Below are positions 6,614 through 12,406 of a DNA stretch of 13,824 bases, one piece after another (position 1 is the stretch's first letter; every line of letters starts with the position of its first letter). The notes below the pieces were generated by a model. That model ran no database searches. It worked only from the letters and a program-made list of their open reading frames with translations, and had not been told where the DNA came from. The stretch is from Candidatus Bathyarchaeota archaeon. Lineage in GTDB: Archaea; Thermoproteota; Bathyarchaeia; 40CM-2-53-6; RBG-13-38-9. The position numbers were made by a program, and so were the translations under genes. The stretch lies in contig JAPKYM010000339.1 of NCBI GenBank assembly GCA_026394315.1, positions 1-13,824 of the forward strand. Reading direction: 5' to 3'.

Positions 6614-6762
6614 AAATGATCACGATGAAGAAAACGCAAAGATGCCTCCTTATTTCTTAAGTCTTTCTGAATCATAATCAGCCCAACTCATCAACAGATA
6701 CGACGACTCGCAAACCAAGATAGATCCTTTAATGCCTTTAGGAGTTTGAAAATAAGGATTGT

Positions 6763-6782
6763 GTCTCTTTATACTAAGAGAC
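6763..6782. repeat. Perfect 7-bp inverted repeat around a TATA-like core
   Basis: GTCTCTT and AAGAGAC flank TATACT. The palindrome contains TTTATAC, so it could be an operator over a promoter or a hairpin. The remaining sequence between dut and the tRNA (6614-6891) contains only ORFs of a dozen codons or fewer, a T-run near 6838-6843 and the tRNA promoter. Confidence 0.35.
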
Positions 6783-6855
6783 TAGGTTACTATGAAGAAC
6801 AAATAAGATCTTAGCATTCCACTGAGATGGGGCTTACTTTTTTGACAAGTTGCAA

Positions 6856-6864
6856 GGTTAAAGA
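6856..6864 (+). promoter_or_regulatory. TATA-like box of the tRNA-Arg gene
   Basis: GGTTAAAGA lies about 28-36 bases before the first base of the tRNA, the normal archaeal distance for a tRNA promoter. The call rests on spacing and AT-richness only. Confidence 0.4.
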
Positions 6865-6891
6865 GTATCAACAGAGATCTCAGAAAGGTTA

Positions 6892-6987
6892 GGGCCCGTA
6901 GTCTAGTCAGGATTAAGATGCTGGCCTTCGGTCCGAGAGAAGGGAGCAAGCCGGAGATCGTGGGTTCGAATCCCACCGGGCCCGCCA
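6892..6987 (+). tRNA. tRNA-Arg (anticodon UCG) with a 17-base intron, CCA encoded
   Basis: All arms can be drawn. Acceptor GGGCCCG (6892-6898) pairs with CGGGCCC (6977-6983), followed by discriminator G and an encoded CCA (6985-6987). U8 and A9 are TA, and the D stem is GTCT/AGAT around an 11-base loop. The anticodon stem CTGGC (6921-6925) pairs with GCCGG (6950-6954). The T arm is GTGGG TTCGAAT CCCAC. After removal of 6932-6948 the anticodon loop reads CTTCGGA, giving anticodon TCG for CGA codons. The variable loop AGATC and the acceptor agree with archaeal tRNA-Arg. Expression requires a splicing endonuclease, one subunit of which is encoded at 3646-4176. Confidence 0.93.
6932..6948 (+). 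other. tRNA intron at the canonical 37/38 position
   Basis: The 17-base intron interrupts the anticodon loop after G37. The exon strand CUUC (6926-6929) pairs with intron GGAG (6943-6946). This leaves three-base bulges GG|U (6930-6932) and CA|A (6947-6949) that are cut at the expected places. The inner helix is almost absent, with only C6933-G6942 obvious, so this is a relaxed half bulge-helix-bulge motif. Confidence 0.8.
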
Positions 6988-6990
6988 ATT

Positions 6991-7238
6991 TCATACGACG
7001 ACAATGGTCTTGTCAAAGTAATTGATCCTATGCGCGGTCATGTCAACGTCAACCCAAGCTAGAATTCCCTGAAAATGATTTTTGGAATCTTTGCTACTTC
7101 CGTCTCAACACTGAAGAGGAGGGTGAGACTGCCGCCAGCGCGCAACTGCAAGAAACGAGTTGATCTTGCAGGTCGTGTGCGCGAGAGGGTTCTAATAATG
7201 GCAAGTCCATTCGACTAATAATCCAAGCGCAGCTTCAT
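6991..7238 (-). pseudogene. Disrupted small gene directly behind the tRNA
   Basis: On the minus strand a protein-like frame begins with ATG 7238 (MKLRLDY). It meets TAG at codon 8, then continues in the same frame through SNGLAIIRTLSRTR and GGSLTLLFSVETEVAKIPKI to a TAG at 7059. Near 7074-7077 the neighbouring frame takes over and reads QGILAWVDVDMTAHRINYFD before KTIVVV and a stop at 6991. One extra T in the TTTT run, plus one sense codon in place of TAG, would give a continuous product of about 82 residues. I do not recognise the family. It could be a decayed gene, a gene with sequencing errors, or chance. The stop lies three bases beyond the tRNA CCA end. Confidence 0.4.
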
Positions 7239-7272
7239 GTGGACTATGACAACAGATCATTTAGTATATGGT

Positions 7273-7498
7273 GGTCCCGCGGGCCGGAGTTTCATAGGCA
7301 GAAGCGCCTATTTTGAATTCGCCGAGTCTTTAGGACTCTCCAGCGACTCTCCGGTCTCTGTTAGCTTGATAGGCTGAACGGTCGCACCATGGGTGCAACT
7401 CTACAGCGTCTCCTCACGTTACTAGCGTGATCGGAAGCTCTACCAAGCTGAGCTTACGGGATGGTTGATTCACATCTTACCGCGGGATCCGCGGGACC
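7273..7498 (-). ncRNA. Candidate structured RNA (or palindromic element), family unknown
   Basis: A perfect 10-bp inverted repeat closes the element: GGTCCCGCGG at 7273-7282 and CCGCGGGACC at 7489-7498. Inside are CCGGAG (7284-7289)/CTCCGG (7349-7354), enclosing two hairpins, ATAGGC/GCCTAT and GAGTC/GACTC. Then come hairpins TTAGCT/GGCTGA, GTCGCACC/GGTGCAAC (one non-pair), TCACG/CGTGA with a 7-base loop, and AAGCTC/GAGCTT. There is no intact reading frame. The strand is uncertain. Minus is preferred because a TATA-like ATTTATTT (about 7521-7528) would start transcription at the edge of the terminal helix. On that strand the AAGCTC hairpin reads like a tRNA D arm (GCTCAGCTTGGTAGAGC). Conserved RNase P and SRP RNA signatures are absent. 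A non-autonomous mobile element is the main alternative. Confidence 0.45.
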
Positions 7499-7518
7499 CA
7501 GAGGTCACTCAAAGAAGG

Positions 7519-7530
7519 ATCCAAATAAAT
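7519..7530 (-). promoter_or_regulatory. TATA-like box for the candidate structured RNA
   Basis: On the minus strand ACATTTATTTGG is centred about 26 bases before 7498, the first base of the terminal helix. Only the spacing supports this. Confidence 0.3.
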
Positions 7531-7686
7531 GTGTTTTGTTGTGGTTGCTCCTCATCAGCACGCCTATTTTATGGGATGTTTTTCAGACTCGCCAGTAGCC
7601 GCAGATAGGCTCGCGCTAGTCATGATCGGCTGTGCGGCAGAGCAACTTCTGTATCAAGATCAAAGCAAGCGAGGCTTTGGTTTAGT

Positions 7687-7764
7687 TCAGTTGGGCTTTG
7701 TGACTATTCGTTCCTGAACGTATTGCTTTCCATCAATCTCTATCAGTTTCAGGAATTCAGCCAT
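7687..7764 (-). CDS. 25-aa mini-ORF behind the zinc-ribbon gene
   Basis: A 25-codon frame starts at ATG 7764, 14 bases after the zinc-ribbon stop on the same strand. Its sequence (MAEFLKLIEIDGKQYVQERI, then VTKPN) is strongly protein-like: an acidic/basic amphipathic start and a GKQYVQERIV strand. It resembles short ORFs that annotation programs skip. A weak purine-rich AGGGCGAAA lies upstream of the ATG. If real, it is translated with the zinc-ribbon protein as an operon. No function can be proposed. Bases 7499-7686 otherwise contain only a doubtful plus-strand ORF (7529-7717). Confidence 0.4.
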   Translation of the reverse strand: MAEFLKLIEIDGKQYVQERIVTKPN

Positions 7765-7778
7765 TTAGATTTCGCCCT

Positions 7779-7991
7779 CTAGAACCCTTTTGAGCATCCG
7801 CATCTCGGGCATGTCCTGCATGTTACCGGGAGGTACTCTCCGCAAAAGACACAAGAAGTCAGCATCACTTCATTCTTTGCGAGTCCAAGCTGCTGAAGGG
7901 GATCACTTGGTCTGAATACTTGGAACGCGGGATCAACATAAGGGTAGTAACGGCGAACATACCGCCAATAGTTAGGGTCGTAATAGCTCAT
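7779..7991 (-). CDS. Small zinc-ribbon protein with a tyrosine-rich N-terminus
   Basis: A 70-residue protein. Its C-terminal third contains CVFCG (47-51) and CPRCG (61-65), the two knuckles of a treble-clef or rubredoxin-like zinc ribbon. Extra cysteines at 58 and 66 give six in total. The first 20 residues hold seven tyrosines (SYYDPNYWRYVRRYYPYVDP) and several arginines, which might contact nucleic acid or protein, but that is speculation. ATG 7991 is chosen because GGTG lies six bases upstream. A GTG at 8000 is in frame and would add three residues. A TATA-like AATAAAAT (8032-8025) fits a start of transcription near 8002. Family not recognised. Confidence 0.65.
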   Translation of the reverse strand: MSYYDPNYWRYVRRYYPYVDPAFQVFRPSDPLQQLGLAKNEVMLTSCVFCGEYLPVTCRTCPRCGCSKGF

Positions 7992-8065
7992 CAGTAGCAC
8001 CAGACCTAGATAACATCTGCCTACATTTTATTCTTTCTGTAGTACGCGCCTGCGATTACCCACAC

Positions 8066-8096
8066 TTTAAACTTGGGCATGCGTCACTACTGACGC
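8066..8096 (+). promoter_or_regulatory. osmC-type promoter with palindromic operator candidate
   Basis: TTTAAA (8066-8071) predicts transcription beginning near 8094-8096. The perfect inverted repeat GCGTCA-CTAC-TGACGC (8081-8096) lies exactly between the TATA box and that position, a place where a bound protein would block initiation. The minus-strand zinc-ribbon promoter (8025-8032) lies close by. Confidence 0.45.
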
Positions 8097-8108
8097 TGGT
8101 AACTGCTG

Positions 8109-8504
8109 ATGCGCATGGAGATACTTCACTCGGGTCGTTGGCAATTCAGCGTAAGATGCAGAGGGCACCAGATAGTCTCAGACCAACCTGTTGAAGAGGA
8201 TGGGGAGGATGTTGGGATGACCCCTGTCGAGCTCTTCATCTCATCGCTGGGATGTTGCATAGGTGTCTATGCCAAGACCTTCTGTGATCGCCACAAGATC
8301 CCATCCGACGGTATGAAGATAGATATGGAATGGGAGATGGCTGAGGATCCGAGAAGGATCGGCGGAGTTTCTGCCAAAATCTGTCTGATGAAGGAAGTTG
8401 ATCCAGATCTGGGGCAGGGGATTCTGAGAATGGTTAAGCACTGCACAGTACATAATACTCTAATGACCCCCCCGAAGATCGAGATCTCACTGTCAAATAC
8501 CTAG
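8109..8504 (+). CDS. OsmC family protein (thiol peroxidase type)
   Basis: OsmC/Ohr proteins reduce organic or fatty-acid hydroperoxides with a pair of cysteines in homodimers. This 131-residue protein has the core GMTPVELFISSLGCCIGVYAKTFC (36-59), with the candidate peroxidatic Cys at 49 or 50 at the start of the central helix. A second Cys at 112 lies in VKHCTVHNTL, the expected position of the resolving cysteine. The length is normal. It is closer to the general OsmC group (SLGCC, ELF) than to Ohr. ATG 8109 is used, and ATG 8115 (MEILHSG) is possible. It stands alone, divergent from the zinc-ribbon gene and convergent with hisG, behind a promoter with a palindrome. Confidence 0.85.
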   Translation: MRMEILHSGRWQFSVRCRGHQIVSDQPVEEDGEDVGMTPVELFISSLGCCIGVYAKTFCDRHKIPSDGMKIDMEWEMAEDPRRIGGVSAKICLMKEVDPDLGQGILRMVKHCTVHNTLMTPPKIEISLSNT

Positions 8505-8542
8505 ATCTGCAAGCATTTCTCATTTAAGTCAGATTGGGGCCT

Positions 8543-9457
8543 CTATCTAACTACTTTCTCAATTTGAAGCTCAAGGATATCTGTTGCACCATTCTTCTTG
8601 AGCTTGGGGATGAGCTGAACAATATGTTCTTCATCTACAGCAACTTCAACGGCGTACCCAGATCCTTCCTTGCCGTAGAGTTTGGAGATAGTTGGGCTCT
8701 TCATTGACGGGAGGACGCTCATCACTTTGCTCATGGACTCTTCAGGGACATTCATCTTTATTAGGCGAAGGCCTTTTGCGTCTCTTGCACCTTCAACGAG
8801 AAAGAGGAATCCTTGAATCTTCTCCCTTTTCCACGGATCTTTCAGACTTTGCTTGTTTGCTATTAGGCGTGCAGTTGACTCGAAGAGTGTGTGAATTATT
8901 GTCCAACTGTTCTCTCTGAGCGTTGCTCCAGTCTCGGTGCAGTCTACTATAATGTCGGCCACTTCTATGAAGGTCTCTGTAGCACCGTATGAGCGTATGA
9001 ACCTGTAAGGCATCTTGGGCATGTGAGTGTCAAATAGGCTCATCGTGAGGTTCTCGTACTCCGAGGCGACTACGACTCTTTCTCTTTTATCCTGACGCAT
9101 CCTTTCTTGAAACTTAGAGAAGACTTGTTCACCAAGATCCTCAGTCAGACCGTATTTCTCAGGCACAGCCGCGACTATATTGACTCCTCCAACTTTGAGG
9201 TCTGTCAACTCCTCAACATCAGCTTGCGGCTCGAGGACCCAGTCCAACCCAGTGATTCCCAGGTCATATCTTCCCTGCTCAACCAGTAGGCTTATGTTTT
9301 GGGCCCGGTGGATTCTGCACTCTAGCTCCCGGTCCCTAGATTCAACCCGGTACGAACGCTCACCTTTCGCTGAGATGTTATATCCCGCCCTGTCAAGAAG
9401 AGCCTTCACCATATCCCAAAGATGGCCTTTGGGCAAAGCAATCTTAAGAACCGACAT
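8543..9457 (-). CDS. hisG: ATP phosphoribosyltransferase, long form
   Basis: HisG makes phosphoribosyl-ATP from ATP and PRPP, the first and feedback-controlled step of histidine synthesis. At 304 residues it is the long, self-sufficient form, so no HisZ is needed. The N-terminal catalytic lobes begin LKIALPKGHLWD, with YDLGITGLDWVLE (64-76), and the PRPP-binding segment is IVDCTETGATLREN (170-183). Residues about 225-304 form the PII-like regulatory domain that binds histidine (GLRLIKMNVPEE, PTISKLYGKEGSGYAVEVAV). ATG 9457 has TGTGAG upstream. No other histidine-synthesis gene is adjacent, so it is encoded apart from any his cluster. It diverges from the Nudix gene; the 162-base space between them holds promoters only. 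Confidence 0.95.
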   Translation of the reverse strand: MSVLKIALPKGHLWDMVKALLDRAGYNISAKGERSYRVESRDRELECRIHRAQNISLLVEQGRYDLGITGLDWVLEPQADVEELTDLKVGGVNIVAAVPEKYGLTEDLGEQVFSKFQERMRQDKRERVVVASEYENLTMSLFDTHMPKMPYRFIRSYGATETFIEVADIIVDCTETGATLRENSWTIIHTLFESTARLIANKQSLKDPWKREKIQGFLFLVEGARDAKGLRLIKMNVPEESMSKVMSVLPSMKSPTISKLYGKEGSGYAVEVAVDEEHIVQLIPKLKKNGATDILELQIEKVVR

Positions 9458-9498
9458 ATCAACTCACAGATGATCACAAATGAAGTATCCTCAATATC

Positions 9499-9569
9499 TC
9501 TTTATTGCTGGGTTCTGCAAGCCGCCTAGTTCAAGGCGCAAGGAACTGGTACAGTAACCGAAATAAATC
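9499..9569. promoter_or_regulatory. Divergent promoter region between hisG and the Nudix gene
   Basis: For hisG (minus strand), CAATAAAG near 9507-9500 is TATA-like. For the Nudix gene (plus strand), AAATAAAT near 9562-9569 is TATA-like and predicts transcription near 9590. Short imperfect repeats (AGTTC/GAACT) lie between them. Confidence 0.35.
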
Positions 9570-9619
9570 ATGAAGATCTGGAGTCTGGTAAACCCACACT
9601 GTCCGGCGTGAATTAGACT

Positions 9620-10201
9620 TTGCCCGCAAACGATTTGGAAACCACTCTTGCAAAAGTCCTGACGGATAGGGAAAAGCGATCCATTGAGCCTGGAAAGCTT
9701 GTTCGTGCGGGTGTCCTAGTTCCACTTCTGAAAAGAACTGATGATTATTGCCTTCTGTTCACCAGAAGACCCAAAGAACTGAAGAACCATCCTGGACAGA
9801 TCTCGTTTCCAGGAGGCCTTTTCGAGGAAAAAGACCTCACATTGGAACGGACTGCGATACGTGAGGCTTGGGAAGAGCTGGGAATCTATGAGAAGGATAT
9901 CCAGATCTTAGGGCCTCTTGATGATTACCCAAGTACTACAGGATATCTGATCTCACCATTTGTAGGGAAGATCCCTTACCCATATGATTTCAAGATAAAC
10001 AGGAGAGAGATCAGTGAAGTAATAATCATAAGAATCGAGGAATTCAAAAGACTGCCACGAACTGGATACGTAGTTCGAGAAGGAGAACCTTACCCCGTGT
10101 ACTACTATGACCTCCAAAACCATGTTGTTTGGGGAGCAACAGCAAGGATCGTCAAGAATCTGATCGAGACCTTGTTTCCAAACCAGACCTCCAGGGTCTG
10201 A
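9620..10201 (+). CDS. Nudix hydrolase, CoA pyrophosphatase type (NudL-like)
   Basis: A 193-residue Nudix enzyme. CoA pyrophosphatases cut CoA or oxidised CoA to 3',5'-ADP and phosphopantetheine. The family's signature is present: LLFTRRPKELKNHPGQISFPGG (45-66) leads straight into the Nudix box GGLFEEKD…TAIREAWEELGI (65-89). The box has the extra residue and Asp in place of the first Glu that also occur in NudL/YeaB proteins. The metal-binding REAWEE is intact. The TTG at 9620 is the first start available, because an in-frame TAG lies six bases upstream and no ATG or GTG follows in the N-terminal region. GGCGTGA about ten bases upstream is a weak ribosome-binding site. Another CoA derivative or nucleotide could be the substrate. 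Confidence 0.85.
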   Translation: MPANDLETTLAKVLTDREKRSIEPGKLVRAGVLVPLLKRTDDYCLLFTRRPKELKNHPGQISFPGGLFEEKDLTLERTAIREAWEELGIYEKDIQILGPLDDYPSTTGYLISPFVGKIPYPYDFKINRREISEVIIIRIEEFKRLPRTGYVVREGEPYPVYYYDLQNHVVWGATARIVKNLIETLFPNQTSRV

Positions 10202-10263
10202 GCATAGATCGCAAGTCAACGGAAATCCTACTGTGAAGGCCCTTTCTTTGGCACAAGAAATAA

Positions 10264-10398
10264 CTTAATATCGATCAGAATCAATTCTCCAGCCTGCCCT
10301 GAAAGATTCAGTTTTCGGGCAAAGACCCGTTGTCAGAGCTGACGATTCAATCAAAAATGTCTTCCAATCTGTTTTAGCGGGCTGTTCGGAAGGAGGTT
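10264..10398 (+). promoter_or_regulatory. uvrB: Promoter and leader of uvrBA
   Basis: CTTAATATCG (10264-10273) is TATA-like and would leave a leader of over 100 bases before the uvrB ATG at 10409. GGAAGGAGG (10389-10397) is a strong Shine-Dalgarno sequence, though spaced about 11 bases from the ATG. A small hairpin CGGG/CCCG lies at about 10315-10330. No other gene is visible in 10202-10408. Confidence 0.4.
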
Positions 10399-10408
10399 CC
10401 CTGCTCAA

Positions 10409-12406
10409 ATGGTTAAGAGTCTTTTCAAACTAGTGACCGACTATGAGCCTAAAGGCGATCAGCCCAAGGCCATAAGGCAGTTGGCAGACGGCATCGAGCA
10501 GGGTTTGAAGAGTCAGACACTCAAGGGTGCCACGGGAACGGGAAAGACCTTCGTCATAGCGCATGTCATCGCCCATGCGATGAGACCAACCCTGGTCATC
10601 TCACATAACAAAACCCTTGCAGCCCAACTCTACACTGAGTTCAAAACATTCTTCCCCGAAAATGCTGCGGAATATTTCGTAAGCTACTATGACTACTATC
10701 AGCCGGAAGCTTACGTTCCCAAAACAGATACCTACATCTCCAAAGAAACTTCGATAAATGAGGAGATTGACAGGCTGAGGCATTCAACAACTCAGTCTCT
10801 CCTGTCACGTAAGGACGTCATAGCTGTTGCAAGTGTTTCATGCCTGTATGGTTTGGGGTCGCCTCAAGAGTATCTTAAGGTTGTTCTCCGCCTCAGCAAT
10901 GGTCAGCATGTGAACAGGGATGAGGTGCTCAGAAGACTCGTCGATATGCAGTATGAAAGGAACGACATCTCCCTCAGCCGTGGGCGATTCAGAGCCAGAG
11001 GAAACGTAGTTGAGATCTGTCCTGTAAATCAGGAGAGCGTCTTCAGAATTCAGCTTGTAGGAGAGAGGATAAGTGAGATTGTGGAGCTTGACCCTGTCAC
11101 GGGGTACGTCAAGGGATCCAGAGACTCCCTTTTTGTCTTTCCAGCCAAACACTTCGTAACTCCAAAGGACGAACTCGCACGCGTGATGAAATCCATTGAG
11201 GCTGAGCTATCTGAGAGACTTCGAAGTCTGAGGTCTGTCGGCAAGCTCCTAGAAGCTCAAAGACTTGAGCAGAGAACCAAATACGACCTGGAGATGATTG
11301 GCCAGATGGGCTACTGTCCTGGAATCGAGAACTATTCAAGGCACTTCGACGGGCGAAAAGTAGGCGAACCGCCACAGACTCTTCTTGACTATTTCCCTAA
11401 AGGATTTCTGACCGTCATGGACGAGTCTCATGTCACAATACCCCAGTTACAGGGGATGTATGGAGGAGACTTCTCTAGAAAAGAGGTTCTGGTAGAGCAC
11501 GGTTTCAGATTACCGTCAGCGAAGGACAACAGGCCACTGACCTTCGATGAGCTTAGCGCCAGAACCGGGCAGGTCATCTTTATGTCGGCTACCCCTGGGC
11601 CTTATGAGCTGAGGGTCAGCGAAAGAATTGTGGAACAGATAATCAGACCAACAGGACTTGTTGATCCTGAAATAATCGTGAGACCAGTTAGAGGTCAAGT
11701 TCAAGACCTAATGAGAGAGATTAAAGCCAGAAAGCAAAGAAGAGAGCAAAGTCTCGTAACGACATTAACAAAGAAGATGGCTGAAGGCCTAGCAGAATAT
11801 TTTCAAGAAAATGGAACAAATGTCAATTACCTTCACTCAGAGATCAAAACGTTGGACAGAGTCGACATACTCAGAGATCTTCGCCTAGGAGTCTACGACG
11901 CCATAGTTGGTGTAAATCTCCTACGTGAAGGTCTGGATCTTCCTGAGGTCTCACTTGTAGCTATTCTTGATGCTGATAGCGAAGGCTTCCTACGCTCCGA
12001 CACCTCACTCATACAAACGATTGGTAGAGCATCCAGAAACATATCTGGACAGGTAATAATGTACGCTGACAATATCACTGGCTCCATGAGTAGAGCAATA
12101 GAAGAGACAAATCGCAGACGTGCAATTCAGATGGCTTACAACCAAGAACACGGGATTATACCTGAGACCATAAAGAAAGAGGTAAAGACAATTCTCTCCG
12201 CAACACACAGTGCACAGGCTCAGGATCAGACCAGGTTGAGGGCACCTTATCGATGCAGATCGAAGGATGAGTTTGACGCAGTCGTAGCTGGCCTTGAGGA
12301 AGAAATGTTGGAGGCTGCAAGAAAACTGGAGTTTGAGAGAGCCGCAGAGATTAGAGACCGGATAGGAAGCCTTAGAAGGGGTGAGAAGACTTCGACGGCA
12401 ACATAA
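10409..12406 (+). CDS. uvrB: UvrABC system protein B (excision nuclease helicase subunit)
   Basis: UvrB verifies damaged DNA delivered by UvrA and recruits UvrC for incision. The 665-residue length is normal. Walker A is GATGTGKT (40-47). The damage-probing beta-hairpin is rich in tyrosine (VSYYDYYQPEAYVPKTDTYI, 91-110). The DExx box is MDESHVTIPQ (337-346), followed by the conserved RLPSAKDNRPL. Motif VI is QTIGRASRN (536-544). A C-terminal UVR domain that contacts UvrC is present (about 627-657, LEEEMLEAARKLEFERAAEIRD). The start agrees with the family (FKLVTDYEPKGDQPKAI). It overlaps or directly abuts uvrA. UvrABC is of bacterial origin and present in mesophilic archaea. uvrC is not in the window. 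Confidence 0.97.
   Translation: MVKSLFKLVTDYEPKGDQPKAIRQLADGIEQGLKSQTLKGATGTGKTFVIAHVIAHAMRPTLVISHNKTLAAQLYTEFKTFFPENAAEYFVSYYDYYQPEAYVPKTDTYISKETSINEEIDRLRHSTTQSLLSRKDVIAVASVSCLYGLGSPQEYLKVVLRLSNGQHVNRDEVLRRLVDMQYERNDISLSRGRFRARGNVVEICPVNQESVFRIQLVGERISEIVELDPVTGYVKGSRDSLFVFPAKHFVTPKDELARVMKSIEAELSERLRSLRSVGKLLEAQRLEQRTKYDLEMIGQMGYCPGIENYSRHFDGRKVGEPPQTLLDYFPKGFLTVMDESHVTIPQLQGMYGGDFSRKEVLVEHGFRLPSAKDNRPLTFDELSARTGQVIFMSATPGPYELRVSERIVEQIIRPTGLVDPEIIVRPVRGQVQDLMREIKARKQRREQSLVTTLTKKMAEGLAEYFQENGTNVNYLHSEIKTLDRVDILRDLRLGVYDAIVGVNLLREGLDLPEVSLVAILDADSEGFLRSDTSLIQTIGRASRNISGQVIMYADNITGSMSRAIEETNRRRAIQMAYNQEHGIIPETIKKEVKTILSATHSAQAQDQTRLRAPYRCRSKDEFDAVVAGLEEEMLEAARKLEFERAAEIRDRIGSLRRGEKTSTAT
12378..12384 (+). 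promoter_or_regulatory. uvrA: Shine-Dalgarno sequence of uvrA inside uvrB
   Basis: GGGGTGA lies within the last codons of uvrB and matches the archaeal anti-Shine-Dalgarno well. With six bases of spacing it points to 12391, where the codon is TTC. This implies translational coupling of uvrA to uvrB. Confidence 0.45.

Noticed and set aside
6782..6994. Minus-strand ORF starting MKLAGPVGFEPTISG
   Set aside because: It is the antisense translation of the tRNA T arm and acceptor, a well-known source of false proteins with the GPVGFEPTISG string.
7071..7125. C/D-box guide RNA (ATGATT … CTGA)
   Set aside because: The C box matches poorly, there are no internal C'/D' boxes, and the stretch is better explained by the disrupted gene.
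7273..7498. RNase P RNA or SRP RNA
   Set aside because: A terminal helix is present, but I find neither the conserved RNase P core blocks nor the SRP helix 8 loop motif on either strand, and the arrangement of hairpins differs.
7273..7498. Complete tRNA or permuted tRNA on the minus strand
   Set aside because: The D-arm-like hairpin is convincing, but there is no T arm with a TTC-type loop and no matching acceptor stem, and the spacing to the next stem is six bases instead of one.
7529..7717. Plus-strand 62-aa ORF
   Set aside because: Cysteine-rich but without a recognisable motif, ribosome-binding site or promoter at the right distance. It overlaps the better-supported 25-aa minus-strand ORF. 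Possibly a remnant, but not supportable.
9531..9725. Minus-strand 64-aa ORF between hisG and the Nudix gene
   Set aside because: It overlaps the Nudix N-terminus, has no family resemblance and lies across the divergent promoter region.
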